Shown: positions 26,856 through 35,571, numbered from the stretch's first letter. The stretch is 48,359 nt of DNA from an uncultured Lachnospiraceae bacterium (GCA_910579805.1 CAJTWM010000027.1:1-48359); one strand, 5' to 3'. Made by a program: numbers and translations. Notes: a model not told the origin generated them from the letters alone.

Positions 26856-28694
26856 ATGGATAAATTTGTAGTAAACATCATTCATCGTCCGGAAATGGTT
26901 CCGGAGTATGCGGAGAAGGTGACCGGACACGGAAAAGAAGAGGATATCGGAAGAAAAGCGCTTTTGACGGAATCCTTGGATATCTTTAAGACACAGCAGG
27001 AGATTGCACACAAAAACGGGCTTAGGACAACCATTCAGATGACCTATGCGTCTTTGTTTAATGAGGAAGCGATCGCACTTGCCAAAGCGGATCATGAGAA
27101 ATATGGAGATGAGATCGCGCTTTCTTTATTGGGACTTCCTTGTACGGAATTTCGTGAGAAATATAAGACAAAGGACTTTTGTATTTGGATGTTCTCCATG
27201 GAAGATAAAAAATCCATTGTAAACGATGTGTTTGAAAAATTCCATGACGCTTTCGGGTTTTATCCGGAGTCTACCGGTTCTTACTATATGGATGCGGAAT
27301 TGGTAAACTATATTAAAGAAACTTACCCTACCGTGAAATGTGCGGTGGCAACCTGTTGGGAGGAAGGCCCTAAAGCATATCATACCTGTAACAATTCTTG
27401 GTATACTTTTATGGACGGCGGCCCCTGGGCTCCCTGGATTCCATCCAAACAAAACGTACACGCACCTGCAGCGGATGAAAGCGAAGACTCGGGAATCGTA
27501 GCGATCCCGCATCTTTCCAGAGATTTGCTGGCATGTTATGACGGCAACGGAAGTAACTTTGGAACCCATCCGCAGAACGTACTCCGCGGTATGATCTATG
27601 ATACCGAGACATGGGAGTTTCCGTATTTATACAATTTGATCGATCAGTACCGTTCTTTGGAAAAATATAACAATGGTTATGCTTATAACATGGTCTTTGT
27701 AGGGCCGGGCTGGATGAATAAGATGGGAAGATGGGAAGCGCCTTATGAGCTTCTGTTGAAATCTTATGAAGACGGCATGGCATATTACGGACAGCTTAAG
27801 AAAGAGGGAAAGCTGGATGATATGACCATGGCGGAGTTTGCAGACTACTATAGGGAAAAGAAAACGTATACGGAGCCGGAATGCGCGCTTTGGAAAGATA
27901 TTCTCTATGGTTCCGATAAGCAGTTGTTCTGGTTCTGCGATCCTTTTATGCGTGTCTGTGTCAATATGGATCAGGGCGGCGCTATCGTTGACTTAAGACC
28001 TTATGCCGCTAAATTGAATTGGCCGGTAGGTATCGGAACGAAGCATGTTACCGATGCGTCCTACCCGTTCCTGATTCAGGAAAAATACCGTGCGGGCTAT
28101 TTTACCCATTATGCAGGGGAAGGAACCGTAAGGAGCGCAAAGCTTACCTATAAGGGAGAGGAAGTGGATCTGTGCCTGTGCCGCACGAAAGCGAAATTTG
28201 TGCAGGAAGAAAAGGTAAGAAGCCTTGTGCTGGATCCGGTAGAGATCGAATTTGAAGATCTGACTTTGAAACTGCAGTCTGTGATTTCTTTTGAAGAGGG
28301 AAGTTCCGATATTAAGATCGAAAGAAAGATTTTGGAAATGAGCGATCCGGATGCGGAAGTAGAGATCAACGAATACATGGTAGCATGTTACGGAACAACG
28401 GAATATGCGGAAGATATGACGAATGTGAAGCTGCATATCACAAACGGCAGCGAGGAGAGGAAGATCGATTATGCATATAAGTGCAGAGAGGAAGTAATGG
28501 AAGGTGCGACGAGTGTCAGCGCCGTGATACCTGAGATTGAGACAAAGGTATCCCTGCGTGCCGAGAAAGAGGGCGCGGCCGGTTATATGAAAGAAGGCTA
28601 TGCATTCTCACCGATGTTTACCTTAGGTTATACCGCAAAGTTAAAGGATAAGGAGGCGTTTGCAACATGGCTCAAGCTGGAAAAGGCAAATTAA
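26856..28694 (+). CDS. Unrecognised 612-residue protein in the galactan locus; possible new carbohydrate-active enzyme
   Basis: I do not recognise a named family with certainty. The N-terminal 350 residues read like a deacetylase- or glycosidase-type barrel: IIHRPEMVPEYAEK, IQMTYASLFNEEAI, FHDAFGFYPESTGSYYMDAELVNYI, CAVATCWEEGPKAYHTCNNSW. There are many Trp, Tyr, His and acidic residues. The last 200 residues look like a beta-sandwich (GGAIVDLRPYAAKLNWPVGIG, VISFEEGSSDIKIERK). No signal peptide or membrane helix, so it is cytoplasmic. GGAGG lies 6 nt before the ATG. It lies between the importer and the cytoplasmic GH53 and overlaps the zinc-ribbon gene by 28 bp, so it probably acts on imported galactan fragments or their decorations. 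Confidence 0.85.
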   Translation: MDKFVVNIIHRPEMVPEYAEKVTGHGKEEDIGRKALLTESLDIFKTQQEIAHKNGLRTTIQMTYASLFNEEAIALAKADHEKYGDEIALSLLGLPCTEFREKYKTKDFCIWMFSMEDKKSIVNDVFEKFHDAFGFYPESTGSYYMDAELVNYIKETYPTVKCAVATCWEEGPKAYHTCNNSWYTFMDGGPWAPWIPSKQNVHAPAADESEDSGIVAIPHLSRDLLACYDGNGSNFGTHPQNVLRGMIYDTETWEFPYLYNLIDQYRSLEKYNNGYAYNMVFVGPGWMNKMGRWEAPYELLLKSYEDGMAYYGQLKKEGKLDDMTMAEFADYYREKKTYTEPECALWKDILYGSDKQLFWFCDPFMRVCVNMDQGGAIVDLRPYAAKLNWPVGIGTKHVTDASYPFLIQEKYRAGYFTHYAGEGTVRSAKLTYKGEEVDLCLCRTKAKFVQEEKVRSLVLDPVEIEFEDLTLKLQSVISFEEGSSDIKIERKILEMSDPDAEVEINEYMVACYGTTEYAEDMTNVKLHITNGSEERKIDYAYKCREEVMEGATSVSAVIPEIETKVSLRAEKEGAAGYMKEGYAFSPMFTLGYTAKLKDKEAFATWLKLEKAN

Positions 28695-28879
28695 ATTATA
28701 GGTGTCCTTCCTGTTTTATGAGAGATTTGGACATTGATATGTTTTATGACAAGGATAAAAAGGAGTATTACTGTATCCGCTGCCAGTATACCGGCACGGA
28801 AGAAGATGTTTTAAAGAAAAACGAGATGGCAAGGTTTCGTTATCGTGCCATGGCAAAGAGGATCACAGAGTTTGATTAA
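28667..28879 (+). CDS. Small zinc-ribbon protein
   Basis: A 70-residue protein with two CxxC knuckles (CPSC at 13-16, CIRC at 37-40) that should bind one zinc ion, and a basic helical tail. The start overlaps the 3' end of the 612-residue protein gene by 28 bp in another frame, with GGAGG 10 nt upstream. The overlap means the two are co-translated and perhaps work together. Function unknown; nucleic acid binding or a structural role are both possible. A strong terminator follows. Confidence 0.75.
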   Translation: MAQAGKGKLNYRCPSCFMRDLDIDMFYDKDKKEYYCIRCQYTGTEEDVLKKNEMARFRYRAMAKRITEFD

Positions 28880-28893
28880 GGAAGTATGAGGCA

Positions 28894-28939
28894 GCCTGCA
28901 TTCGTACTTTGTATAAAGGATCGAATGCAGGCCGTTTTT
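28894..28939 (+). terminator. Rho-independent terminator
   Basis: A perfect 11-bp stem GCCTGCATTCG / CGAATGCAGGC with a 17-nt loop, then CGTTTTT. It separates the two-gene unit from the repeat array and the second GH53 gene. Confidence 0.85.
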
Positions 28940-28944
28940 CATTT

Positions 28945-29100
28945 GCTGAAGCGGGCGGATGGGAGTCAGCGTGAAATTAGAAATTTCACAATCCTGATTT
29001 GCATGCCCGCTGAAGCGGGCAGATGGGAGTCAGCGTGAAATTAGAAATTTCACAATCCTGATTTGTATGCCGCTGAAGCGGATAAATGGGAGTTAGTGTA
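28945..29100 (+). repeat. Array of 2.5 copies of a 63-64-bp structured repeat
   Basis: Copies begin at 28945, 29009 and 29072. Each has GCTGAAGCGGG, a purine-rich Shine-Dalgarno-like part (GATGGGAGTCAGC), the hairpin GTGAAATTAGAAATTTCAC and the spacer AATCCTGATTTGYATGCC. The first two copies are nearly identical; the third is diverged and cut short. GCCCGC and GCGGGC pair around a TGAA loop at the joint between copies. Related copies occur at 46357-46472. Confidence 0.88.
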
Positions 29101-29139
29101 AGTTTTTTGCATGATGAAGAAGAAAGGTATGAAAAGATC

Positions 29140-30243
29140 ATGGAGCAGTTTGTAAAAGGAATGGATATTTCTACTCTTTTGGAAGTAGAGCGTTTAGGCG
29201 GTAAATTTTATAATGACGGCGTGGAAATGGAGCTTCTTTCCATTTTGGAAAGTTATAATGTAAATGCCGTAAGATTAAGATTATGGAATAATCCTTATAC
29301 AGAGGATGGCAGACCTTATGGCGCGGGCGGAAATGATTTTGAAACAACGTATGAACTGGCAAAACGTGCACTGGACAAGCATATGGAATTTTTATTAGAC
29401 TTTCATTACAGTGATTTTTGGACGGATCCGGGTAAGCAGACCGTTCCGAAAGCATGGAAGGGAAAGAATGTAGAGCAGTTGGAACAGGCAGTCTATGAAT
29501 ATACGAAGGCGACTCTGCTTGCATTAAAAGAAAAAGATGCCTTCCCTACGATGATTCAGGTTGGAAACGAACTGACCAACGGACTTTTATGGCCTTACGG
29601 AAAGGTACCGGAATATGATAATATCGCTAAATTTGTGAATGCAGGTATCCGTGGAGTGCGGGCGGTGGATCCGAAGGTACCGATCATGATACATTTGGAC
29701 AATGGCGGCAACAATGAGCTTTACCGTACCTGGTTTGACGAATTTATGAAACGTGGCAGCGATTTTCAGATCATTGGTTTATCGTATTATCCGTTTTGGC
29801 ATGGATCGTTGGAGGATCTTGCAAAGAATATGAACGATATTGCGGTAAGGTACGGAAAGGAACTTATTATAGCGGAAGTTTCTATGGGCTTTACGATGGA
29901 AGATTATCAGACTTACGAAAAACTGCCGGATGAAAAAAGAAAAGGTATGGCAACTAAGGCCGAACTGGCGGCTAAAGTAGGATATCCGATGACGCCGGGA
30001 GGTCAGTGCGGTTTTATGCAGGATCTGATGACGCTGATCAAAAATGTGCCGGAAGGGAAAGGCAGGGGATTTTTCTATTGGGAGCCAGCCTGGATTCCTG
30101 TAGAAGGCAGCGGGTGGGCTACCGAGGAAGCGCTGGAATATATAAAAGAAAAAGGGCCTTGCGGGAACGAGTGGGCAAATCAGGCGTTGTTTGATTATGA
30201 CGGAAACGCATTGCCCGCGTTGAAACTGATCCGGGATTTTTGA
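29140..30243 (+). CDS. Cytoplasmic GH53 endo-beta-1,4-galactanase
   Basis: A 367-residue GH53 enzyme that consists of the catalytic domain only. FVKGMDISTLLEVE opens the family, FLLDFHYSDFWTDPGKQ matches the surface enzyme, the acid/base Glu is in IQVGNELTNG (about 144) and the nucleophile Glu in IIAEVSMGF (about 245). The closing GNEWANQALFDYDGNALPALK is also typical. There is no signal peptide, so it should shorten galacto-oligosaccharides after import. The start is taken at ATG 29140, where homology begins, with AAAGG 12 nt upstream. An in-frame ATG at 29086 lies inside the last repeat copy and would add 18 residues. Confidence 0.9.
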   Translation: MEQFVKGMDISTLLEVERLGGKFYNDGVEMELLSILESYNVNAVRLRLWNNPYTEDGRPYGAGGNDFETTYELAKRALDKHMEFLLDFHYSDFWTDPGKQTVPKAWKGKNVEQLEQAVYEYTKATLLALKEKDAFPTMIQVGNELTNGLLWPYGKVPEYDNIAKFVNAGIRGVRAVDPKVPIMIHLDNGGNNELYRTWFDEFMKRGSDFQIIGLSYYPFWHGSLEDLAKNMNDIAVRYGKELIIAEVSMGFTMEDYQTYEKLPDEKRKGMATKAELAAKVGYPMTPGGQCGFMQDLMTLIKNVPEGKGRGFFYWEPAWIPVEGSGWATEEALEYIKEKGPCGNEWANQALFDYDGNALPALKLIRDF

Positions 30244-30267
30244 CGACCGTCATATTGTTTTTCTTTG

Positions 30268-30296
30268 GGAATCGGGATAGGACTCGATTCCTTTTT
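30268..30296 (+). terminator. Terminator after the second GH53 gene
   Basis: Stem GGAATCG / CGATTCC with a 10-nt loop and a run of five T residues. Confidence 0.78.
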
Positions 30297-30387
30297 CATT
30301 ATATTTTAACAAATATTGTCATAATGATAAAAATATCATAAATTATTGCCAAATCGTGCAAAAAATCTTTCAAAAGAAACATGTTTA

Positions 30388-30396
30388 TGATATAAT
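30388..30396 (+). promoter_or_regulatory. Extended -10 promoter for the hemerythrin gene
   Basis: TGATATAAT provides both the TGn extension and a perfect -10 hexamer; no clear -35 box. The 90-nt leader contains an inverted repeat (TGCCGG near 30439, CCGGCA near 30470) that could fold, but I recognise no known riboswitch. Confidence 0.6.
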
Positions 30397-30489
30397 TTAA
30401 CAAATAGGGCGAGCAGAAGCCTAAACAACTAAAAAGGATGCCGGCGCTTTTAATAAATAAGGGCAGGGACCGGCAGTCGGGAGATTCAT

Positions 30490-30924
30490 ATGTTTGATTT
30501 TAAATTTAACTGGGACCCGCAGATCGAAACAGGGATTGCAGAAATTGACGACCAGCATAAGGTATTATTCCGTATTGGACGAGATATTGAACAGCTTTTG
30601 CAATATCGCTGCATTGGCGTCACCGAGAAGCAGCTTTTGGATATTATATGCGAATTGCGGGATTATACCGCGTATCATTATTATGAAGAAGAAGCTCTGA
30701 TGGAACAGGCACGCTATCCTAAGCTGGAGGAACAGAAGGCAGAACATAGAAAATTTGCCGAGTATGTGGAACATATTGACTGTCCTGCAATGAGAGATCA
30801 TCCGGAGAGGGAACTGAAAAAGGTAAAAGACGCATTACAGGATATGATATTTAATCATATGATGGTTGCTGATAAAGAAATGGCACAGGCAATAAAACCG
30901 ATTCTTGAACTGCAGAAAGTCTGA
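30490..30924 (+). CDS. Bacteriohemerythrin
   Basis: A 144-residue four-helix protein with the di-iron ligands of hemerythrins: the H in IDDQHKVLF, H and E in YHYYEEEALM, H in EHRKFAEY, and H and D in NHMMVADKEM. The opening FNWDPQIETGIAEID is the usual signature. It binds oxygen reversibly, and in anaerobes is thought to buffer or sense oxygen, or to carry it to detoxifying enzymes. It is a single-gene unit with its own promoter and terminator. Confidence 0.93.
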   Translation: MFDFKFNWDPQIETGIAEIDDQHKVLFRIGRDIEQLLQYRCIGVTEKQLLDIICELRDYTAYHYYEEEALMEQARYPKLEEQKAEHRKFAEYVEHIDCPAMRDHPERELKKVKDALQDMIFNHMMVADKEMAQAIKPILELQKV

Positions 30925-30939
30925 GAGCCTTGACATTAG

Positions 30940-30973
30940 AGAGAATGTTATTTGGAAATAGCATTCTCTTTTT
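30940..30973 (+). terminator. Terminator after the hemerythrin gene
   Basis: Stem AGAGAATG / CATTCTCT with a 14-nt loop, followed by a T run. Confidence 0.82.
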
Positions 30974-31030
30974 CTGCTATTGAGCAGTCGTAAGACGGCT
31001 CAAGGATAGAATCGTAAGAGGACGGAAAGC

Positions 31031-31417
31031 GTGGTGTTAACGGGTATGGAGAACACGGTAAAAATTTGGATCAGGCAGCTTTGTGATGCGGCGAATGCAG
31101 AAGAGGGATTTTATGAGCGGTTTACGGATAAGCTTGAAGCATCTCCGGCAATCTATGATGAGCTGGTTTACTATGCCCGGAATCTGGATTTTTTATGTAA
31201 ATATAAACTGCATGGATATACTGTGGTGGATATCATGGTATGGCAGACAGATCATTTCAAGGCCGAACTGGACAGGGGGAAATACGATATGAAGAGAAAT
31301 CCCAGTAAAATGGTTCTGATGGCTTTTGATACGTTTTTAAATATGGAGAAAGATCCGGAGAAATATGTAAGACAGATGTCGGGAGAGACGGGAACGGATT
31401 ATCCCGGAAAATACTAA
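31031..31417 (+). CDS. Small conserved protein of unknown function
   Basis: A 128-residue soluble, mostly helical protein rich in Asp, Tyr and Lys. I do not recognise a domain. Notable parts are ASPAIYDELVYYARNLDFLCKYKLHGYTVVDIMVWQTDHFK and a C-terminal NPSKMVLMAFDTFLNMEKDPEKYV. GTG 31031 has GGAAAGC close upstream; ATG 31046 has none. It is followed at once by the VanZ gene, and the two are probably co-transcribed. Confidence 0.7.
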   Translation: MVLTGMENTVKIWIRQLCDAANAEEGFYERFTDKLEASPAIYDELVYYARNLDFLCKYKLHGYTVVDIMVWQTDHFKAELDRGKYDMKRNPSKMVLMAFDTFLNMEKDPEKYVRQMSGETGTDYPGKY

Positions 31418-31435
31418 ATGGAGCAGAGGGCTGAT

Positions 31436-31975
31436 ATGCATTATATAGGGATGTTTTTAAAAAAGTTTTTCCGTTTTCTTTTAAAACCGCTTTCTTTTGT
31501 ACCGGCGCTCGTCGTTATGTATATGATCGCTTCTTTTTCGGCGCAGGACGGCGTGACGTCTTCCCAGATCAGCGGGCAGGTCAGCGGCGGGATCGTGGCG
31601 GTGGTAAACGAAAAACTGAATTTGGGATTCAGCGAGGAGCAGGTGGAGGAGATTTCTGAAAGAATAGAACATTATGTCAGAAAATTGGCGCATGTAACGG
31701 AATATTTCATACTGGCGGTATCGGTGTCGCTGCCTTTGTATGTATACGGACTGAGAGGAGTACTGCTTGTTCTTGTAGCAGGAGCCTTTTGTATAGGTTT
31801 TGCAGGACTGGACGAGTATCACCAATCTTTCGTGGCAGGCAGGAGCCCTTCTAAAAAAGACGTGCTGATCGACAGCATAGGAGTGGCTTTGGGGATCACG
31901 GTAACAAGGATCATAGGTTTCATCGGAAGAAAAACGATATTCCGTCCACTGGCAAATACCAAAAAGGAAGAATAG
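31436..31975 (+). CDS. VanZ-family membrane protein
   Basis: A 179-residue protein with about four membrane helices. It carries the VanZ signatures: FSAQDG after helix 1, RKLAHVTEYFILA, and DEYHQSFVAGRSPSKKDVLIDSIG with the conserved Asp, Glu, His and Arg. The founding member gives low-level teicoplanin resistance, but most family members have no known role. AGAGGG lies 5 nt before ATG 31436; an ATG at 31418 directly after the preceding stop is less well supported. Confidence 0.85.
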   Translation: MHYIGMFLKKFFRFLLKPLSFVPALVVMYMIASFSAQDGVTSSQISGQVSGGIVAVVNEKLNLGFSEEQVEEISERIEHYVRKLAHVTEYFILAVSVSLPLYVYGLRGVLLVLVAGAFCIGFAGLDEYHQSFVAGRSPSKKDVLIDSIGVALGITVTRIIGFIGRKTIFRPLANTKKEE

Positions 31976-32011
31976 GTATTGTTTTTTAGAAAGAAAGAAC
32001 AGGGAATGCAT

Positions 32012-32605
32012 ATGGAAAGTACAGTATTGATTAAAGCTCACAAAATGACGGGCGTCAGATTTGAATTAGGGGGAATAGAAGGGAGAAATACGAAAAATAT
32101 GTCTGTAACAGAGGTGCTTAAAGAAGTGGCGAGCGCCCGGCCGGCAGGTATATTGAATTCGGTATTTTATAGGAACCTGCTAAAAATCGATTCTAATCTT
32201 CCTTTGATCTATGCGGGACTGGTCTATATGTATTATAGAAAAGAAGAAAGGGTGCATAGTCTGGAACATTTGATCGTGCAGCTTACGGATGAAAATATCA
32301 TGGGATTTTATGAAAGCTGGATCTATGAAGACAAGCTGAAAAGGCTGTTAGTGGAAACGGCTTACGGAATGAGCGCGGAAAAAGACTGGGACGGCGGTTA
32401 TGCCCAAATCGTAAAAAGTATCGTTTTGGATAAGGATGGACAGTATTACCGTTTTTTGGGAAGCGAGAAAGAAGCTTTCGGCCATTTTCTGATCGAAAAT
32501 TGCGAAGTGACCGGAATAGAAGACAATAATCGGGAGAATTTGGGGAATGTTTATGAGCAGGCCGGGAAGTATTATATCAATTTGGCATTGCGCATTGTTT
32601 TTTGA
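32012..32605 (+). CDS. Conserved protein of unknown function
   Basis: A 197-residue soluble protein that I cannot place in a family. It begins MESTVLIKAHKMTGVRFELGG, and has an aromatic-rich middle (FYESWIYEDKLKRLLVETAYG) and a short beta-rich end. No cysteine cluster, signal peptide or membrane helix is seen. AGGGA lies 6 nt before the chosen ATG; the frame is open upstream to a TTG at 31979. It lies between vanZ-like and trkA genes but trkA has its own promoter. Confidence 0.68.
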   Translation: MESTVLIKAHKMTGVRFELGGIEGRNTKNMSVTEVLKEVASARPAGILNSVFYRNLLKIDSNLPLIYAGLVYMYYRKEERVHSLEHLIVQLTDENIMGFYESWIYEDKLKRLLVETAYGMSAEKDWDGGYAQIVKSIVLDKDGQYYRFLGSEKEAFGHFLIENCEVTGIEDNNRENLGNVYEQAGKYYINLALRIVF

Positions 32606-32613
32606 CCGTATCC

Positions 32614-32642
32614 TTGATAAATGTCAAAGAAGGGAATATAAT
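32614..32642 (+). promoter_or_regulatory. SigA promoter for trkA-trkH
   Basis: TTGATA (32614-32619), 17 bp, TATAAT (32637-32642). The leader is about 40 nt. Confidence 0.82.
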
Positions 32643-32689
32643 AGGAATGTTCTTGATATTTTGTGTCTGTACGGAGGAGAGATACAGTT

Positions 32690-34045
32690 ATGCGTATTAT
32701 TATTGTAGGCTGCGGAAATGTGGGCGCAACACTGGCAGAGCAGCTAAGTAAAGAGGGACATAATATTACCGTCGTGGATACGAAAGAAAGGGCGGTAAGG
32801 GATATTTCCAATAATTTTGACGTGATGGGGATCGTTGGCAACGGCGCGTCCTTCAGCGTGCAGGCGGAGGCCGGCGTGGAGTCGGCTGACCTTTTGATTG
32901 CCATTACGGATTCGGATGAACTGAACCTGCTCTGTTGTCTGATTGCGAAAAAGGCGGGCGGCTGCCATACGATCGCCAGAGTGCGTAATCCGGTATACAG
33001 CAGGGAAATCGGGTATATCAAAGAAGAACTCGGGCTTTCTATGGTCATAAACCCGGAATTTGCGGCAGCAATGGAGATCGGCCGGGTGCTTAAGTTCCCG
33101 TCGGCAGTGGAAATAGATACGTTTGCCAAAGGAAGGGTAGAACTGATACGTTACCGGATCAAGGAGGGCAGCGTGTTGCATGATATGCCGCTGAAGGACA
33201 TTTCTTTAAAGCTTCATTGCGACGTTTTGGTATGCGTGGTAGAGCGTGGTGAAGAGATTGTGATCCCCGGCGGTGATTTTGTACTGCAGGAGAAGGACAC
33301 GATTTCTATCGTTGCGTCTTCGCAGAAAGCGACGCAGTTTTTCAAAAAGCTGGGAGCCGCTACTACGAGGGCGAAGGACGTGATTATTGTAGGAGGCGGC
33401 GAGACTTCTTATTATCTGGCGAGACAGTTGCTTGCGATGGGAGTCAGGGTGAAGATTATCGAGTATGATAAAAAGAGGTGCGAAGAACTAAGCGAACTTT
33501 TGCCGCAGGCACTTATCATCTATGGAGACGGGACGGATAGGGATTTGCTTCTGGAGGAGGGAATGGTACATACGGAGGCTTTTGTCTCCATGACCAATTT
33601 TGATGAAGAGAATATTATGTTAACTTTGTTTGCAAAACGTCTTTCCAATGCAAAGCTGATCACTAAGGTACACCGTATCGCCTATGACGAGATCATAGAC
33701 GAACTGGATTTGGGAACGATCATTTATCCTAAATATATTACCGCTGAGAGCATTATCCAGTATGTAAGGGCGATGCAGAATTCCATCGGGAGCAATATTG
33801 AGACTTTATACCGGCTGAATAACAACCGGGTAGAGGCTTTGGAGTTTGTAGTAAAGGAAGATTCGCCGGTGGTAGGGATTCCTTTACAGGAGCTGAACCT
33901 GAAGAAAAATATATTAATCTGCTGTATCAGCCATAAAGGTAATATCATTACCCCGAGGGGACAGAGCGTTATCAGTGTAGGCGATACGGTCGTGATCGTT
34001 ACGGTTAACACAGGCCTGCATGATATAAAGGATATATTGAAATAG
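32690..34045 (+). CDS. trkA: TrkA potassium-uptake regulatory subunit
   Basis: A 451-residue peripheral protein with two tandem RCK units, each of a nucleotide-binding Rossmann domain and a small C-terminal domain. The first unit has VGCGNVGATLAEQLSKEGH and the second IIVGGGETSYYLARQLLAMG. TrkA binds NAD(H) and gates the TrkH channel. GGAGGAG precedes the ATG at 32690; an upstream in-frame GTG at 32663 is not supported. It forms an operon with trkH 21 bp downstream. Confidence 0.93.
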   Translation: MRIIIVGCGNVGATLAEQLSKEGHNITVVDTKERAVRDISNNFDVMGIVGNGASFSVQAEAGVESADLLIAITDSDELNLLCCLIAKKAGGCHTIARVRNPVYSREIGYIKEELGLSMVINPEFAAAMEIGRVLKFPSAVEIDTFAKGRVELIRYRIKEGSVLHDMPLKDISLKLHCDVLVCVVERGEEIVIPGGDFVLQEKDTISIVASSQKATQFFKKLGAATTRAKDVIIVGGGETSYYLARQLLAMGVRVKIIEYDKKRCEELSELLPQALIIYGDGTDRDLLLEEGMVHTEAFVSMTNFDEENIMLTLFAKRLSNAKLITKVHRIAYDEIIDELDLGTIIYPKYITAESIIQYVRAMQNSIGSNIETLYRLNNNRVEALEFVVKEDSPVVGIPLQELNLKKNILICCISHKGNIITPRGQSVISVGDTVVIVTVNTGLHDIKDILK

Positions 34046-34066
34046 GGGAAGGATCGGGAAAGTTTT

Positions 34067-35512
34067 ATGGAAAGCATGAATCATTCTATTATTCGGTATA
34101 TTTTGTGCAGGGTGATTGAATTAACGGGAGTCCTTTTGCTCCTTCCGGTACTCGTTTCGGTTTTTTACCGGGAAAAGCAGGGGTTTGTTTTTTTGTTCGT
34201 AGCTCTTTGCTGTCTTTTGGCAGGAAACATAGGAAAACGGATGAAGCCAAAGAGTACGGTGTTTTATGCAAGGGAAGGTTTTGTGACGGTATCGTTAAGC
34301 TGGATCGTTATCAGTATGATCGGCGCGCTGCCGTTTTTTCTGACGGGAGAGATTTCTTCCTATGTGGACGCGCTGTTTGAGACCGTCTCCGGGCTGACGA
34401 CAACGGGAGGCACGATCTTGAACGATGTGGAGACCTTGTCTTATACAACGCAGTTCTGGCGGTGCTTTACGCACTGGATAGGCGGTATGGGAGTGCTTGT
34501 GCTGATCATGGCCATTCTCCCGCTGTCAGGCAGTTACAATATGCATCTGATGAGGGCGGAAAGTCCGGGCCCTTCCGTCGGCAAGCTGGTGCCGAAGGTA
34601 AGGACGACGGCGATGATTCTATACGGGATCTATATTGTGATCACATGCTCTGCCATTATAGCGCTCTGCCTTTCGGGACTGCCGCTTTATGAATCGGCGA
34701 CGCTTACCTTTTCTACCGTAGGGACGGGTGGATTTGGCGTGTTGAATTCCAGCATTGCGGATTATTCCACGGTGACCCAGAGTATTTTTACGGTGTTTAT
34801 GATTTTATGCGGCGTCAACTTTAATCTGTATTATTTGTTTTTGATCCGTAAGCCGAAAGAGGTGTTTAAAAGCGAAGAACTGAGACTGTATCTTGGGGTT
34901 TTGTTTGTAAGCGCAGTACTGATCACTTTGAATATCAGAGGCGACTTTAAAAACCTTTATGCGGCCTTTCATCACGCGCTGTTTCAGGTGGCGTCCATTA
35001 TGACGACCACTGGTTTTACGACGGTAGATTTCGGAAAGTGGCCGGAATTTTCCAAGACGATCTTGTTTCTTTTAATGCTTTTGGGCGCATGCGCAGGCAG
35101 TACGGGAGGAGGATTTAAAGTTTCAAGACTGTTGATCGCGGTCAAGTCCATACGGAATGAATTGTCCTATGTAGTGCATCCGCGGAGTATCAAAAAAGTG
35201 CATATGGACGGCCGTACCGTTCCGGAGACGGTGATTAAGTCTACGCAGGTCTATGTCATGACTTATGTGGCGGTCTATTTATTTTCGGTATTAGCTTTGG
35301 CGATAGACCGATTTGATTTTGCAACGGATTTTACCGCGGTTGCGGCAAACTTAAATAATATTGGCCCTTGTCTTGGGCAGATCGGGCCGACCGGGAATTA
35401 TGCGGGATATTCTGTTTTTTCTAAATTTGTCCTGATGTTCGATATGCTGACCGGAAGGCTGGAACTGTTTCCTATGTTGATCCTGTTTTCATTAAAAACA
35501 TGGAAAAGATAA
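34067..35512 (+). CDS. trkH: TrkH potassium-uptake channel subunit
   Basis: A 481-residue integral membrane protein of the Trk/Ktr/HKT family with about ten helices and four pore loops. The selectivity-filter segments are TVSGLTTTGG, FSTVGTGGFG, ASIMTTTGFTT and the last NLNNIGPCLGQIGP. The GACAGSTGGGFKVSR stretch is also typical. It works with TrkA in the membrane to take up potassium. A strong terminator follows. Confidence 0.94.
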   Translation: MESMNHSIIRYILCRVIELTGVLLLLPVLVSVFYREKQGFVFLFVALCCLLAGNIGKRMKPKSTVFYAREGFVTVSLSWIVISMIGALPFFLTGEISSYVDALFETVSGLTTTGGTILNDVETLSYTTQFWRCFTHWIGGMGVLVLIMAILPLSGSYNMHLMRAESPGPSVGKLVPKVRTTAMILYGIYIVITCSAIIALCLSGLPLYESATLTFSTVGTGGFGVLNSSIADYSTVTQSIFTVFMILCGVNFNLYYLFLIRKPKEVFKSEELRLYLGVLFVSAVLITLNIRGDFKNLYAAFHHALFQVASIMTTTGFTTVDFGKWPEFSKTILFLLMLLGACAGSTGGGFKVSRLLIAVKSIRNELSYVVHPRSIKKVHMDGRTVPETVIKSTQVYVMTYVAVYLFSVLALAIDRFDFATDFTAVAANLNNIGPCLGQIGPTGNYAGYSVFSKFVLMFDMLTGRLELFPMLILFSLKTWKR

Positions 35513-35519
35513 AAAACTT

Positions 35520-35571
35520 AAAATAGCTGTTGCGGTAAGATTAAAATTAATCATATCGCAACAGCTATTTT
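35520..35571. terminator. Terminator after trkH
   Basis: A perfect 15-bp stem AAAATAGCTGTTGCG / CGCAACAGCTATTTT around a 22-nt loop. The stem starts with A and ends with T residues, so it can act in either direction. Confidence 0.85.

Noticed and set aside
28945..29100. CRISPR array
   Set aside because: The units follow each other without variable spacers and carry internal hairpins, so this is a tandem structured repeat.
30397..30489. Cyclic di-GMP riboswitch in the hemerythrin leader
   Set aside because: The leader can fold, but the conserved bases of the known cyclic di-GMP aptamers are not seen.
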